Assembly: GCF_009728735.1 (NCBI RefSeq)
Contig: NZ_CP024636.1
Span: forward strand, 3,705,120-3,769,119
Direction: 5' to 3'
DNA: 64,000 nt
Source of the DNA: Pantoea phytobeneficialis
GTDB lineage: Bacteria > Pseudomonadota > Gammaproteobacteria > Enterobacterales > Enterobacteriaceae
This document shows positions 39,170-47,408 of the stretch, one piece after another. The position numbers and the translations under genes were made by a program. The notes beneath the pieces are model-generated. The model was not told where the DNA came from and made no database searches. It worked only from the letters and a program-made list of their open reading frames with translations. Numbering within the stretch: the stretch's first letter is position 1; each line of letters opens with the position of its first letter.

Positions 39170-39838
39170 ATGATGATTGCAGGAACCGCAACGAAAGAGC
39201 CGGGCAGATATTACACCTTCCAGTCGCCGCTACCGGCTGATGTCTTTTTTGAACTCCGCCCCCGGACGTTGCCACACAATGCGCAACCCGTGCTGGATGA
39301 AACCAGCGGCATGTGTATCGGCTACTCAGTCGCCCAGGCACCGGGGCTGTGGCAGATTTACGATACACAGGGCCATTTTCTGCGCCTGGAAGAGGCACCG
39401 CTTGAAACACCACTGATAGATCCAACCGATATTGCGCTTATCGCTTTTGGTGTCTTCCGTATTTTTCGTGCGGGTCGCGCATTGTTTGAAGCCGGTACGC
39501 GCACGGCTGTCAGCGCGAAACTCAGCCAGGCGACAATTATGTTTCTGCGCGCCCGGTTAAAAACCGGGTTATCTGCCCGTAATCTCAAAATGACTGAAAC
39601 AGCCGCCCGGCATATGTACGAACCGGGGCGCTATGTTCCCTTACATATTCAGGAAAAAGCCATCCGTTACGGCAGGCGTATGGCTGATCCCCGTAACGGG
39701 GAAGGGATGTTCCGCTATGAAACTGAGATGTATAAACTGAATCGCAAGAGAAACGTCACCGAGTATAAGAAGTACACTCTTGAGGTTGTGGTGCGGGAGT
39801 CAGACTGGACGATTACCCATTTTAAATACTTTGATTAA
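39170..39838 (+). CDS. Polymorphic-toxin-like protein (phage cargo)
   Basis: The 222-residue protein is read against the tail operon in the slot where P2 carries Z/fun. Residues 1-85 are not recognised. A pre-toxin-like hydrophobic/helical stretch follows (PTDIALIAFGVFRIFRAGRALFEAG), then a C-terminal domain from about residue 150 (AARHMYEPGRYVPLHIQ ... RNGEGMFRYETEMYK ... YTLEVVVRESDWTITHFKYF). This pattern of one early His, a GxxxxxDP turn and alternating strands resembles BECR-fold RNase toxins of CDI and Rhs systems; the family was not verified. The small gene directly downstream fits an immunity protein. The start at 39170 or 39173 follows GAGGG. There is no signal peptide. Confidence 0.65.
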   Translation: MMIAGTATKEPGRYYTFQSPLPADVFFELRPRTLPHNAQPVLDETSGMCIGYSVAQAPGLWQIYDTQGHFLRLEEAPLETPLIDPTDIALIAFGVFRIFRAGRALFEAGTRTAVSAKLSQATIMFLRARLKTGLSARNLKMTETAARHMYEPGRYVPLHIQEKAIRYGRRMADPRNGEGMFRYETEMYKLNRKRNVTEYKKYTLEVVVRESDWTITHFKYFD

Positions 39839-39855
39839 CCGGCAGGAAAGTACGC

Positions 39856-40296
39856 ATGTTTGATATCAGAAATGAAGAATTCGTTTTCGCGGTCTCTCCC
39901 TTTGAGCGAGTCGTGGATGACGAAGCCGATCCGGTTAATCACCTCTGGGACTGGATTAAGTCCTTCGTGGAGTTTTCCGTCAGCGGAGTGAAGGTCCAGT
40001 TTCAAACCGAATTTACTGTTGGTGAGCTTAAAGTTCTGCGTGAACACTTTGCTGCATATTATGAAGCGGTAAAGGTTCAGCGGGAGATTGAACCTTTCAA
40101 TTTTCGTAGCGACCTCAACCAGTTGAATATGTTGCTAAGGAAAGTGAAGGGTGATGACATTGTGATGATTGAATATGTACTACGCCCGGAAGCTCATGCC
40201 GATAGTGTTCAGGTAAAAGGTGAACTCGGCATTAATGAAAGCTATTTCCCGGAAATCCTTAAGCGGCTGGATGAAATGATTGCCTGGCCGGAATAA
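39856..40296 (+). CDS. Probable immunity protein of the adjacent toxin-like gene
   Basis: The 146-residue acidic protein is encoded 17 bases after the toxin-like gene and ends before a strong terminator, so the two form a small operon. Its mix of charged strands and helices (FVEFSVSGVKVQFQTEFTVGELKVLREHFAAYYEAV ... RLDEMIAWPE, no cysteine or catalytic motif) is like WapI-type immunity proteins of polymorphic toxins. GGCAGGAAAG precedes the ATG. Function is inferred mainly from the pairing. Confidence 0.6.
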   Translation: MFDIRNEEFVFAVSPFERVVDDEADPVNHLWDWIKSFVEFSVSGVKVQFQTEFTVGELKVLREHFAAYYEAVKVQREIEPFNFRSDLNQLNMLLRKVKGDDIVMIEYVLRPEAHADSVQVKGELGINESYFPEILKRLDEMIAWPE

Positions 40297-40325
40297 CATT
40301 CTGATTTCCTGGCTATGCGCATAAG

Positions 40326-40354
40326 CGCCCCCGCGATAACGGGGGCGTTTTTTT
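40326..40354 (+). terminator. Terminator of the toxin/immunity operon
   Basis: An 8-bp stem CGCCCCCG / CGGGGGCG is followed by seven T on the plus strand. It ends the cargo operon and touches the stop codon of convergent tail-fibre assembly gene G. Confidence 0.88.
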
Positions 40355-40943
40355 ATTCAGGTTTGTCCGGCCAGACAATATCCGGAGCGGCGGAAGTATC
40401 GACCGCCTGCACATCCTGAATATATTTCATCCAGTGGGTCAGCTTTTCTTTGTCGGTACCGGTAATGATGCCGAGCATCAGCTGCGTCTGCCATGCCTGA
40501 GTGGTGGTATTGGCGATGCTGATTAGCGTGCTCTTTTGCTTATCGGCGTCTGCCTCATCGGCCAGTTTCTGCGCGTCAGCATCCGTTACCCACTTTTCAC
40601 CGTCCCATTTATCAAAGCCAGTCGCGGGTTTTAACGTCGTGGTATCCGCCGGATAATCACCGGTTTCTGTTATCAGTCGGGGAGCGCCGTCAGCCGTTGA
40701 ATACACCGTTTCCCCACGGTGATCGCTGACTGTCTGCCAGACTTCATCACGCCAGATAGCAATACTGCCTGCCGTCACATCAGGTGGTGCGGTGGTGGTG
40801 GCATTTGCGGGCAGGCCCAGCCCCTGCAAAAGGTACTCGTCAGAGGCTCCGGTAAATCCCCCGCTGATGGCGTCATAGCTGTACACGGTCAGGGTGCCGG
40901 ACGCCTTCGCCAGTCCGTTTTTATCTAAGGTCACTTTTGCCAT
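40353..40943 (-). CDS. G: Tail fibre assembly protein gpG
   Basis: gpG-type chaperones help the tail fibre to fold and attach. The 196-residue protein has the caudovirus tail-assembly features: a YSYDAISGGFTGASDEYLLQG start, GDYPADTTTLKPATGFDKWDGEKWVTD, and a C-terminal helix ending KYIQDVQAVDTSAAPDIVWPDKP. It follows H with a one-base contact, the usual fibre-chaperone pair. Such proteins vary with the fibre and host. Confidence 0.9.
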   Translation of the reverse strand: MAKVTLDKNGLAKASGTLTVYSYDAISGGFTGASDEYLLQGLGLPANATTTAPPDVTAGSIAIWRDEVWQTVSDHRGETVYSTADGAPRLITETGDYPADTTTLKPATGFDKWDGEKWVTDADAQKLADEADADKQKSTLISIANTTTQAWQTQLMLGIITGTDKEKLTHWMKYIQDVQAVDTSAAPDIVWPDKPE

Positions 40944-42025
40944 TATGCAGCCCTCACGATGTAGTTAAATGCGACATTTCGCGGGCGGGTTTCTGAGGCA
41001 AAATTACCTACGGTGCCGTTGCTCTGTGTGCTCCATATTCCTGACGAGGTGCCATTACCGATGGCAGCATCCCCGTTAGTCTGCGAGTTATTCGTGTCAT
41101 CAATCGGCGCCCATATCGTCCCCGCTAGTGCGCCCTGTGTGTACATGTAGTGGTTGTGCATCTGCATGGTATGGTCTTGGAGGCTCAGTAACGCGCGCCC
41201 GCTGTCCACACCACGCCCGTCATCCCAGCCGCGCAGAAATTCCCCGCGCAGGTCAGGCAGTTTCAGTGCGGGATAGGCTTTTGCCAGTTCGGGATAAGTG
41301 GCTGAGCTGAAGGACGCCCCGTTGCACTTAATCCACCCCGTGGGGGCGGTCGCGGTCGGCCACGGCACCGGGATGCCAACCGGCAGGGCAGAACCTGCAC
41401 CGAGGATAGTCAGTCCGAGATTGTCCAGTGCATCAGCGGCTTTACCCGCATCCTTTATTTCCTTCAGTGCATTCGCCGCCTGGAGGTACTGACTGTGCGG
41501 GTTCGCTGCCGCAACGTGTTTCGCCATCAGGTCATCGGTATAGGCTTTCACCTCGATCACGGCGTTATCGACATACTGCCGCGTCGCCAGCACCACGGCC
41601 GGATCAATCTTCAGCGTCACCGCGCCGGTGCTGTTCACAATGATGATCATGCGCACGGTCTGCGTGCGCCCGCTGCCCTCGGCCAACTGTGGCTTGTAGG
41701 TTTCAGCACAGTTCGCTACCGCAATCATCACACCGTCTGCATCAAACAGGCCGATTTCGCGTATCCAGAAACCGCCCTCGCTTTCCGGGATGATCTGCTC
41801 GGCGATAATCTGGCTGCTGTTGGCGGTGTCGATGCTCAGTGAGTTCAGCGCCGCGCGGCGCTTCTCGCCGATGAGGGCTGTCTGCGAGGCGTCAGGCGTG
41901 GGCAGCGTGTCGCCACCGTCACCGACCGCCATTTGTGTGATTTGCAGCTTTGTCCCGAGCGCGGCAGCGTTTGCCAGCCTGGCCGCGCCCTGTGTGGTCA
42001 GCAGGGCAAAATATTTTGTTGTCAT
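40943..42025 (-). CDS. H: Tail fibre protein gpH
   Basis: gpH binds the host cell surface. The 360-residue protein has the conserved baseplate-attaching N-terminus (MTTKYFALLTTQGAARLANAAALGTKL; FWIREIGLFDADGVMIAVANC), a coiled central part (TRQYVDNAVIEVKAYTDDL; HVAAANPHSQYL), and a C-terminal tail-collar domain (PVPWPTATAPTGWIKCNGASF; PDLRGEFLRGWDDGRGVD) ending in NYIVRA. It is much shorter than P2 gpH (about 670), which points to a different receptor. Confidence 0.93.
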   Translation of the reverse strand: MTTKYFALLTTQGAARLANAAALGTKLQITQMAVGDGGDTLPTPDASQTALIGEKRRAALNSLSIDTANSSQIIAEQIIPESEGGFWIREIGLFDADGVMIAVANCAETYKPQLAEGSGRTQTVRMIIIVNSTGAVTLKIDPAVVLATRQYVDNAVIEVKAYTDDLMAKHVAAANPHSQYLQAANALKEIKDAGKAADALDNLGLTILGAGSALPVGIPVPWPTATAPTGWIKCNGASFSSATYPELAKAYPALKLPDLRGEFLRGWDDGRGVDSGRALLSLQDHTMQMHNHYMYTQGALAGTIWAPIDDTNNSQTNGDAAIGNGTSSGIWSTQSNGTVGNFASETRPRNVAFNYIVRAA

Positions 42026-42630
42026 GCGCTCACTTCCGTCAGGTCAATAAGATGCACCGCCACGCCGGAATAGCCCGTGCCGCCGGTGCTGATGATTTCA
42101 GGGGTATAGGGATAAACGGTCAGCAGGTCGCCGCAGTAGCTGGCAGCGGCAACCGGGATTTCCCCGTTTGCATCAAGGTTGATGGACAGGCCAATCAGAT
42201 GACGGCTGAGGGGCTTGGCATCGGCTATCAGCCGCTCCAGCTCGTTATACATTTCCTCCGTGATGCCGGTATCCAGCACACCCACGTCAAGCCGGAACGT
42301 GCCCGGCTCATCGTTGGTTTTCCACCATTCGATAACGCGGATCAGATAGCCAAGTGGCTCCACCACGCGACGCACCGCGCCGATGGTGCCTTTGTGCCGG
42401 TGCACGTACTGCGATGCCGCCACTACGGCGCGTTTGGTGGACTCACTCCAGCTGCTGTCCCAGCGGTCGACCGACCACGCCCACGCCAGATACGGCAGCA
42501 GTGTCACCGGGCAGGTGTAAGGGTTCCACAGCTGGCGCAACGGAACATTCAGATCGGTCAGCGAGGCCAGCGCCTGCGCGGCGGCAACCTCAAGCGTTGA
42601 TGAGCCGGTGGGAACCAGGCGATCACTCAT
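42022..42630 (-). CDS. I: Baseplate protein gpI
   Basis: gpI links baseplate wedges to the tail fibres. The 202-residue protein contains VPLRQLWNPYTCPVTLLPYLAWAWSVDRWD, the hallmark of P2 gpI, and HKGTIGAVRRVVEPLGYLIRVIEWW. It overlaps J by eight bases and H by four, the compact packing of the P2 V-W-J-I-H-G operon. Confidence 0.94.
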   Translation of the reverse strand: MSDRLVPTGSSTLEVAAAQALASLTDLNVPLRQLWNPYTCPVTLLPYLAWAWSVDRWDSSWSESTKRAVVAASQYVHRHKGTIGAVRRVVEPLGYLIRVIEWWKTNDEPGTFRLDVGVLDTGITEEMYNELERLIADAKPLSRHLIGLSINLDANGEIPVAAASYCGDLLTVYPYTPEIISTGGTGYSGVAVHLIDLTEVSA

Positions 42631-43531
42631 CCGATCCCCCCACAGTCAGCACATAACCGGTGCAGTACGCTGCCTGCGTTTTATCGAGCACCACGTCGGC
42701 AACCGGCTGGATCAGGTTAACGCGCTGCACGCCCTCAACGTGCATGGCGGCATACAGGGCTGAGAGGCGGATATCCCGCCCGAGGCGCTTCTGTGCGGTG
42801 ATATAGGCCGCGAGCTTTGCCTCAGAGGCGGCGCGGATGGGTTCGGCCTCCGGCCCCGGATAGAGATACAGCTCGGCCTCAATCGTATAATTCACGATCT
42901 CAGCCGACTGCACGCTGACGCGGTCAGCCACCGGCCGCACGTCTTCATCGTTCAGCGCGGCATCCACTACGGCCAGCAGGTCATCATCCGCCACGCCGTT
43001 ACCCTCGCGTGCAAGGATGGTGACGGTGACAACCGCAGGCGACGGACTGATGGCAGACGCATCCGCCACCCGGCCATCGGCGCTTTTCGCGTGATACTCA
43101 TAGGCACCGGTTGGCCCGGCCACGCTCAGCCCCTCAAACGCGGCGGCGATACGGGCGCGGAAATCGTCGTTGCCCTCCATTTCTGCCGCCGTAGGCGGAA
43201 TGGTGGTGTCGTCGGCCGGGGTGATGGTCAGGCGGGTGACGCCGTTGTTTGCGCCGAGCTGGTCAAGATCGCCATCCAGCGCGTAAGCCACCATGACCGC
43301 CTGCGCTGCCTCATTGATACGCTGACGCAGGATCAGCTCACGGTAGGCGTTTTCCTCCAGAATCTTCACGATGGGATCAGACTCCAGCGCCAGCGTGGTG
43401 GCGATAGCGGCCTGCTGTTCTTCCGGGTAAAGCGAAATCAGCGTGGCTTTGCGTTCAGCCAGCAGGGATTCATAGTCCAGCGTTTCCACCACGTCGGGCG
43501 CGGGCAGCTGGCTCAGGTCGATAGTTGCCAT
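42623..43531 (-). CDS. J: Baseplate wedge protein gpJ
   Basis: gpJ is a baseplate wedge component (gp47/Mu family). The 302-residue protein begins MATIDLSQLPAPDVVETLDYESLLAERKA with the family start and includes DFRARIAAAFEGLSVAGPTGAYEYHA, typical of gpJ. Length equals that of P2. It lies five bases after W. Confidence 0.94.
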   Translation of the reverse strand: MATIDLSQLPAPDVVETLDYESLLAERKATLISLYPEEQQAAIATTLALESDPIVKILEENAYRELILRQRINEAAQAVMVAYALDGDLDQLGANNGVTRLTITPADDTTIPPTAAEMEGNDDFRARIAAAFEGLSVAGPTGAYEYHAKSADGRVADASAISPSPAVVTVTILAREGNGVADDDLLAVVDAALNDEDVRPVADRVSVQSAEIVNYTIEAELYLYPGPEAEPIRAASEAKLAAYITAQKRLGRDIRLSALYAAMHVEGVQRVNLIQPVADVVLDKTQAAYCTGYVLTVGGSDE

Positions 43532-43535
43532 GTTC

Positions 43536-43886
43536 TCAGCTCACAGGGACGGTTAAGGAGAAGGTCTGTGCGGTGTCGATTCGGTTGCCGGTCAGCTCGA
43601 CCACCATGCCGCCGTTAAAATCGGACTCGTAGCTGATGCCGGTCAGCTTTACGCGCGGCTCCCACTGGATGATCGCTACATAACAGGCCGACATAATCTG
43701 GAGGCGCAACGCCGCATTCTGAGGCTGGTCAATCAGCGCTGACAGGAGTGAACCGTACTTGCGGCGCATCACCCTGGAGCCAATCGGCGTCACCAGAATG
43801 TCGCGTATGGACTGCTGGATATGTTCGAGGCCGGTCAGCGCTTTGCCCGTGTTGCGGTTCATGCCGATGTATTTTTCGGTTGTCAC
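43536..43886 (-). CDS. W: Baseplate protein gpW (gp25-like)
   Basis: gpW is related to T4 gp25, a wedge protein of contractile tails. The 116-residue protein has GMNRNTGKALTGLEHIQQSIRDILVTPIGSRVMRRKYGS, including the R-x-G region characteristic of this family. It overlaps V by four bases. Confidence 0.94.
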   Translation of the reverse strand: MTTEKYIGMNRNTGKALTGLEHIQQSIRDILVTPIGSRVMRRKYGSLLSALIDQPQNAALRLQIMSACYVAIIQWEPRVKLTGISYESDFNGGMVVELTGNRIDTAQTFSLTVPVS

Positions 43887-44473
43887 TCGGTGCCCTCCGT
43901 CATCGAGCCGCCGCTCTGGACCTTGCCGTGTTTATGGTCGTGCACGACAACACCGTTAGAGCTGAAGCTGCCGCCGCTGTGTTTGATATCGCCCTCCATC
44001 GTGCCGCCCTGCGTCACTTTTAACGTGGCGGTTTTGAGCAGTGTGGTGCATTCCACCTCTGGCACATCCAGCAGGATTTTGACGGCGGCTTTAATGGTGG
44101 CGGTCTTGATGCCGGTTGCCATCAGTGCGCCGGTTTCCGGCTCATACTCAATCACCGCGCCGTCGGGAAAGGACCAGTGCAGCGCATCGGCAGAGGCAGA
44201 CGGGGCCGGGTTGTCATCGGAGAAAATGCCGGGCAGCACAAAGCCGGTATCGAGTTCGCCACCGAGGCAGAGGACCAGCACCTGCTCGCCTACTGACGGC
44301 GCATTCCACGAACGGGTTTTACCCGCGCGGGTAGTCAGCCAGTGCAGCCAGTCAGTCGTGTTTTTTCCTGTATCGACGCGGCATAACCCGCCGTCCAGAT
44401 TTACGGCGGACACGGTGCCAATGCGGATCACGTTGCGCAGCAGGCGCAGGATTTCAGAGAGTTGTTCGTTCAT
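43883..44473 (-). CDS. V: Baseplate spike protein gpV
   Basis: gpV is the trimeric, membrane-piercing tip of the tail. The 196-residue protein has an OB-fold N-terminal region (NVIRIGTVSAVNLDGGLCRVDTG; PSVGEQVLVLCLGGELDTGFVLPG), a beta-helix of short repeats, and near the C-terminus HDHKH, the HxH type motif that holds iron at the P2 spike apex. The late promoter P-V would be expected just upstream, where the FRG gene now begins on the other strand. Confidence 0.94.
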   Translation of the reverse strand: MNEQLSEILRLLRNVIRIGTVSAVNLDGGLCRVDTGKNTTDWLHWLTTRAGKTRSWNAPSVGEQVLVLCLGGELDTGFVLPGIFSDDNPAPSASADALHWSFPDGAVIEYEPETGALMATGIKTATIKAAVKILLDVPEVECTTLLKTATLKVTQGGTMEGDIKHSGGSFSSNGVVVHDHKHGKVQSGGSMTEGTE

Positions 44474-44544
44474 GCTTCAATTTTCGTTGTTTGATGCCTG
44501 AAAACAATCACAGTCGGTATGGTGGTAAACTAACAAACATCATC

Positions 44545-45477
44545 ATGTTAAATTTCAAAAGGCAGCCAGAATTGAACATAGAAGAAAAAAAGTTCACATA
44601 TCCAGAGCAATTGCTAGACTTCCTTTCCAGCTGGAATAACAAGCTTGATGGATATATATTCAGAGGGCATTCAAAAGAAAGTTATGAGTTACTTCCGTCT
44701 GTTCTAAGGGAGGAAAATAGATTTTTCGCCGATCACTCATGGCCCAAAAGTTTAGGGGCAGATTATGAGATTACTCAAATTCAATCTGAATTTATCTTGT
44801 TAAGAGAATTTTATCAAAAAGCTGACAGGTATGGATTGAAAGTGCCTTCATCAGATTTCTTGAGAAAAAATCTGGCATCGGAATATGATTTAACATTCGC
44901 GACTCAGCCTGAAGGGGAAACATATTGGATTCCTTCTTACATGCAGGAAATTGCAGCTTTAGCACAGCATTACGGTTTACCGACCAGGTTATTAGACTGG
45001 ACTCATGATCCATTTGTTGCAGCATTTTTTGCGCTAAAGGGGGCTTTGAACAATGAAGAAAATATCGTTATTTGGTGCTTAAACAAAGAGCATTTATCAA
45101 CACATGCGATGCTATCAAAACATAGCTCCTTGAAATTTGTTACCCCGCCATATTACGAAAATCCACATTTGAACGCTCAGAAGGGAATATTTACACATAT
45201 CGAAACGGCCATGCAATTTCGGTCAGTTGACGGCGGCTCTATGCTTGTTGATCGCCGACCATTAGATGTTAGGTTGGCTGACATTTTCAATAAGGGTGCT
45301 TTGAATAATGTAAATATCCTTACAAAGCTGATATTTCCAGCTAATTTAGCACTTGAAACTTTTAGTTTGCTGGAGCGACATGGTTATGGTGAAGCCAGAA
45401 TTTTTCCTGGCTATGGCGGCGTGGCAAACGAAGTTCTCCATTCGCGCAAAATGAAAGCTCAATCAACGGATAAATAA
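44545..45477 (+). CDS. FRG-domain protein (phage cargo)
   Basis: The roughly 310-residue protein has an FRG domain: YIFRGHSKESYELLPSVLR near residue 35 gives the domain its name, and AALAQHYGLPTRLLDWTHDP with VAAFFAL about 110 residues later is its second conserved block. FRG proteins are frequent in phages, prophages and defence islands, but no reaction is established that I can cite. It is read against the late genes and fills the gap between V and S, which are adjacent in P2. Base composition is clearly more AT-rich than the flanks. The start is uncertain: 44494 (ATG) is also in frame, and neither has a good ribosome-binding site. It overlaps S tail to tail by 19 bases. Confidence 0.8.
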   Translation: MLNFKRQPELNIEEKKFTYPEQLLDFLSSWNNKLDGYIFRGHSKESYELLPSVLREENRFFADHSWPKSLGADYEITQIQSEFILLREFYQKADRYGLKVPSSDFLRKNLASEYDLTFATQPEGETYWIPSYMQEIAALAQHYGLPTRLLDWTHDPFVAAFFALKGALNNEENIVIWCLNKEHLSTHAMLSKHSSLKFVTPPYYENPHLNAQKGIFTHIETAMQFRSVDGGSMLVDRRPLDVRLADIFNKGALNNVNILTKLIFPANLALETFSLLERHGYGEARIFPGYGGVANEVLHSRKMKAQSTDK

Positions 45478-45911
45478 TCAATCATGATTTGTTCGATAAA
45501 ATCAATTTGCGTGTTATTAAGTCCCAGCAACGGGCGGGCCTCATACTGCACATCTTTGCCTTTCCGTGATGGCCGGTCGCGCAGCCCGTAATGATGCACA
45601 CGGGCCATGCTCTGCACGCGGCCGGTAAAGCTGACCACGGCTTCATCAGAATCGGCCTGGGCTTTCATGTATTTTGCGGTGCGCAGCTTCGCGAACATTT
45701 CACGCTTAACCCGGCCTTTCTTACGGCGAACCCGCTGCGTTTTGCGGGGTTTAAACGGGGTGCCGTCCGGTGCCTGCTGGCGTTTGATGTTTTGCTGCTG
45801 GCTGGCCCGCAGCTTTTTAGCGATGTTTCGCGCCATCTCTTTGCGTGCCGGGGCTGACAGGTTATTAATCAGCGCGTTCAGCCTGTCCTCGACCACTTTC
45901 AGCTCGCTCAT
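45459..45911 (-). CDS. S: Tail completion protein gpS
   Basis: gpS (T4 gp15/phage virion morphogenesis family) caps and completes the tail. The 150-residue protein has the basic stretch NIKRQQAPDGTPFKPRKTQRVRRKKGRVKREMFAKLRTAK and ARVHHYGLRDRPSRKGKDVQYEARPLLGL, both typical. The start at 45911 overlaps R by four bases. Despite the neighbouring FRG insertion, the C-terminus appears complete. Confidence 0.93.
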   Translation of the reverse strand: MSELKVVEDRLNALINNLSAPARKEMARNIAKKLRASQQQNIKRQQAPDGTPFKPRKTQRVRRKKGRVKREMFAKLRTAKYMKAQADSDEAVVSFTGRVQSMARVHHYGLRDRPSRKGKDVQYEARPLLGLNNTQIDFIEQIMIDYLSVD

Positions 45912-46375
45912 GACTGCCACTCGCTGATTAACTCACCCCGCAGGTACAGCTGTATCGGGCGCGCATCATTCTCCGGCAGCGGATTCTCACCAGCGTGGTT
46001 TACGTGCAGCTCATCACCTTCCTGCTTCACGATCACCCGCTCAGTCAGCTGAATATCAATACTGATGTCACTGGCCGTGTCGCTGATGACATCCGCTTTA
46101 AAGGTAAAACCGGTCTGCTGTTTCTCTTTCGTTGCCATCACATCAGGCTGGTTTACCCGTAGCCAGGCCAGCAGCGGTACAATCAGCAGATCAATGTCGC
46201 CGGTGTAGTCGGTGATCACCATGTTCAGCTGGTACTGATACTCAAACGACAGGGACGTGGCGAGTGTTGAGACAATACGCCCGTTGTCGATAAACACATT
46301 CAGGCAGTCAGGATTTCGTTGCAGCATCGGGACGCTGGCGGTCAGCGCCTCGCGCAGTTGTTTCGGTTTCAGCAT
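45908..46375 (-). CDS. R: Tail completion protein gpR
   Basis: gpR acts with gpS in finishing the tail. The 155-residue protein begins MLKPKQLREALTASVPMLQRNPDCLNVFIDNG and contains FEYQYQLNMVITDYTGDIDLLIVPLLAWL, as in P2 gpR. It overlaps the end of lysC by 68 bases. Confidence 0.94.
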   Translation of the reverse strand: MLKPKQLREALTASVPMLQRNPDCLNVFIDNGRIVSTLATSLSFEYQYQLNMVITDYTGDIDLLIVPLLAWLRVNQPDVMATKEKQQTGFTFKADVISDTASDISIDIQLTERVIVKQEGDELHVNHAGENPLPENDARPIQLYLRGELISEWQS

Positions 46376-46628
46376 CGTGTTCCTCCTGGCAGTCTTTAAT
46401 GGTTTCCACCTGCAACCCGCATGAGACGAGCGCCGCCTCTAACTGTCGGTTATCCGCCGCCAGATCGCCCGCCGTTTTCAGGCTGTTGCCCGGTATCAGG
46501 CAGCTTGTCACGCGTGGACAGCCAGTCCAGATAATTTCTGGCGCTGGTGAAGGTGGGGCGGGTGTGCAGCCGGATAACAGCGTCAGGCAAAGGAGCAGCA
46601 GACCAGTCGCGTAATGTCGGGTTCGCAT
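46308..46628 (-). CDS. lysC: Outer-membrane spanin subunit LysC
   Basis: LysC is the o-spanin lipoprotein that acts with LysB to breach the outer membrane at the end of lysis. The 106-residue protein has a lipoprotein signal with lipobox LLSGC, then a proline-rich mature part (TPAPPSPAPEIIW). It starts inside lysB in another frame and ends inside R, the nested arrangement known for P2 lysB/lysC. Confidence 0.88.
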   Translation of the reverse strand: MRTRHYATGLLLLCLTLLSGCTPAPPSPAPEIIWTGCPRVTSCLIPGNSLKTAGDLAADNRQLEAALVSCGLQVETIKDCQEEHDAETETTARGADRQRPDAATKS

Positions 46629-46899
46629 CGGTTTCTCTCTGTATTTGCATTTCACGATGGAGCGCGCCGGAACTGGCCCGCCCCTGCATCAGTCGCAGCG
46701 TGGCCTCGCGTTTCTGGCCTTCACGGTTTTCCGTACTCAGCCGGGTGATCGCCCTGTCGCGGCTTTCAATCCCGGCCGACAGGGTGCCGATAATCTTCTG
46801 CGCACCGGCCAGCTCGTCACTGGCAACCGACCAGCGCCAGCCGGTAAAGGACAGTGCCAGCAGTGCAACGGCTAACAGCGTGGCGATGATGCGGGTCAT
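46450..46899 (-). CDS. lysB: Inner-membrane spanin subunit LysB
   Basis: LysB is the i-spanin. From the ATG at 46899, which overlaps the K stop (ATGA), the 149-residue protein has an N-terminal membrane helix (IIATLLAVALLALSFTGWRW) and a long periplasmic coiled coil (SDELAGAQKIIGTLSAGIESRDRAI ... NREGQKREATLRLMQ) ending in a proline/glycine-rich tail. lysC is nested in its 3' half. Confidence 0.9.
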   Translation of the reverse strand: MTRIIATLLAVALLALSFTGWRWSVASDELAGAQKIIGTLSAGIESRDRAITRLSTENREGQKREATLRLMQGRASSGALHREMQIQRETDANPTLRDWSAAPLPDAVIRLHTRPTFTSARNYLDWLSTRDKLPDTGQQPENGGRSGGG

Positions 46900-47408
46900 G
46901 TTGCCCCCTTCAGACACCAGGCCATTTCCCGCCCACGGCGGTTATCCAGCCCCGTGTTAAACACGCCTTTCACATACACCCAGCGTTTCAGCTGATAGCA
47001 GGCATCAGACCAGCGGCCCTTATTCAGCAACTGCACCAGCGTTGAACCGCAGGCGTTGCCGGTGCCGACGTTGAAGGCAAACGACACCACGGCGTCGTAA
47101 ACCTTTTGCGGCAGCTGCGTGAAGATGCAGCGGGAGAGTGCCGCCTCGGTGCGCAACACGTTGGTGATGAAATTGCCCGCCGCCTGCCGTTCGGTAATGC
47201 TCCGGCCCGGAACGACACCGGACGTGTTGCCGATGCCGTCGGTCCAGACTCCGGCGCTGCACTGGTACGGCTTCAGGCGACAGCCCTCGTAATCTGCAAT
47301 CAGCTTTAATCCCTCAACGGAGGTATGCAGTTGCGGGAAGCCCGGCAGCGTGGCGGCAATTGCCAGCACCGCACCGACCATGCAGCGCTTAACGGTTTGC
47401 AGATTCAT
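46896..47408 (-). CDS. K: Endolysin gpK (GH24 lysozyme, signal-anchor type)
   Basis: gpK cuts peptidoglycan during lysis. From the ATG at 47408 it has 170 residues. An N-terminal weakly hydrophobic helix (CMVGAVLAIAATLPGF) suggests a SAR (signal-anchor-release) endolysin that reaches the periplasm without the holin. The catalytic pattern Glu-8aa-Cys-5aa-Thr is seen in DYEGCRLKPYQCSAGVWTDG. It overlaps the holin gene by 20 bases. If it is a SAR enzyme, a defective holin may delay but not abolish lysis. Confidence 0.93.
   Translation of the reverse strand: MNLQTVKRCMVGAVLAIAATLPGFPQLHTSVEGLKLIADYEGCRLKPYQCSAGVWTDGIGNTSGVVPGRSITERQAAGNFITNVLRTEAALSRCIFTQLPQKVYDAVVSFAFNVGTGNACGSTLVQLLNKGRWSDACYQLKRWVYVKGVFNTGLDNRRGREMAWCLKGAT

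Noticed and set aside
44516..44545. Ogr binding site (TGT-N12-ACA) near P-V
   Set aside because: Only a TGT-N13-ACA arrangement was found near 44486-44504; spacing is off, so no late promoter is annotated.
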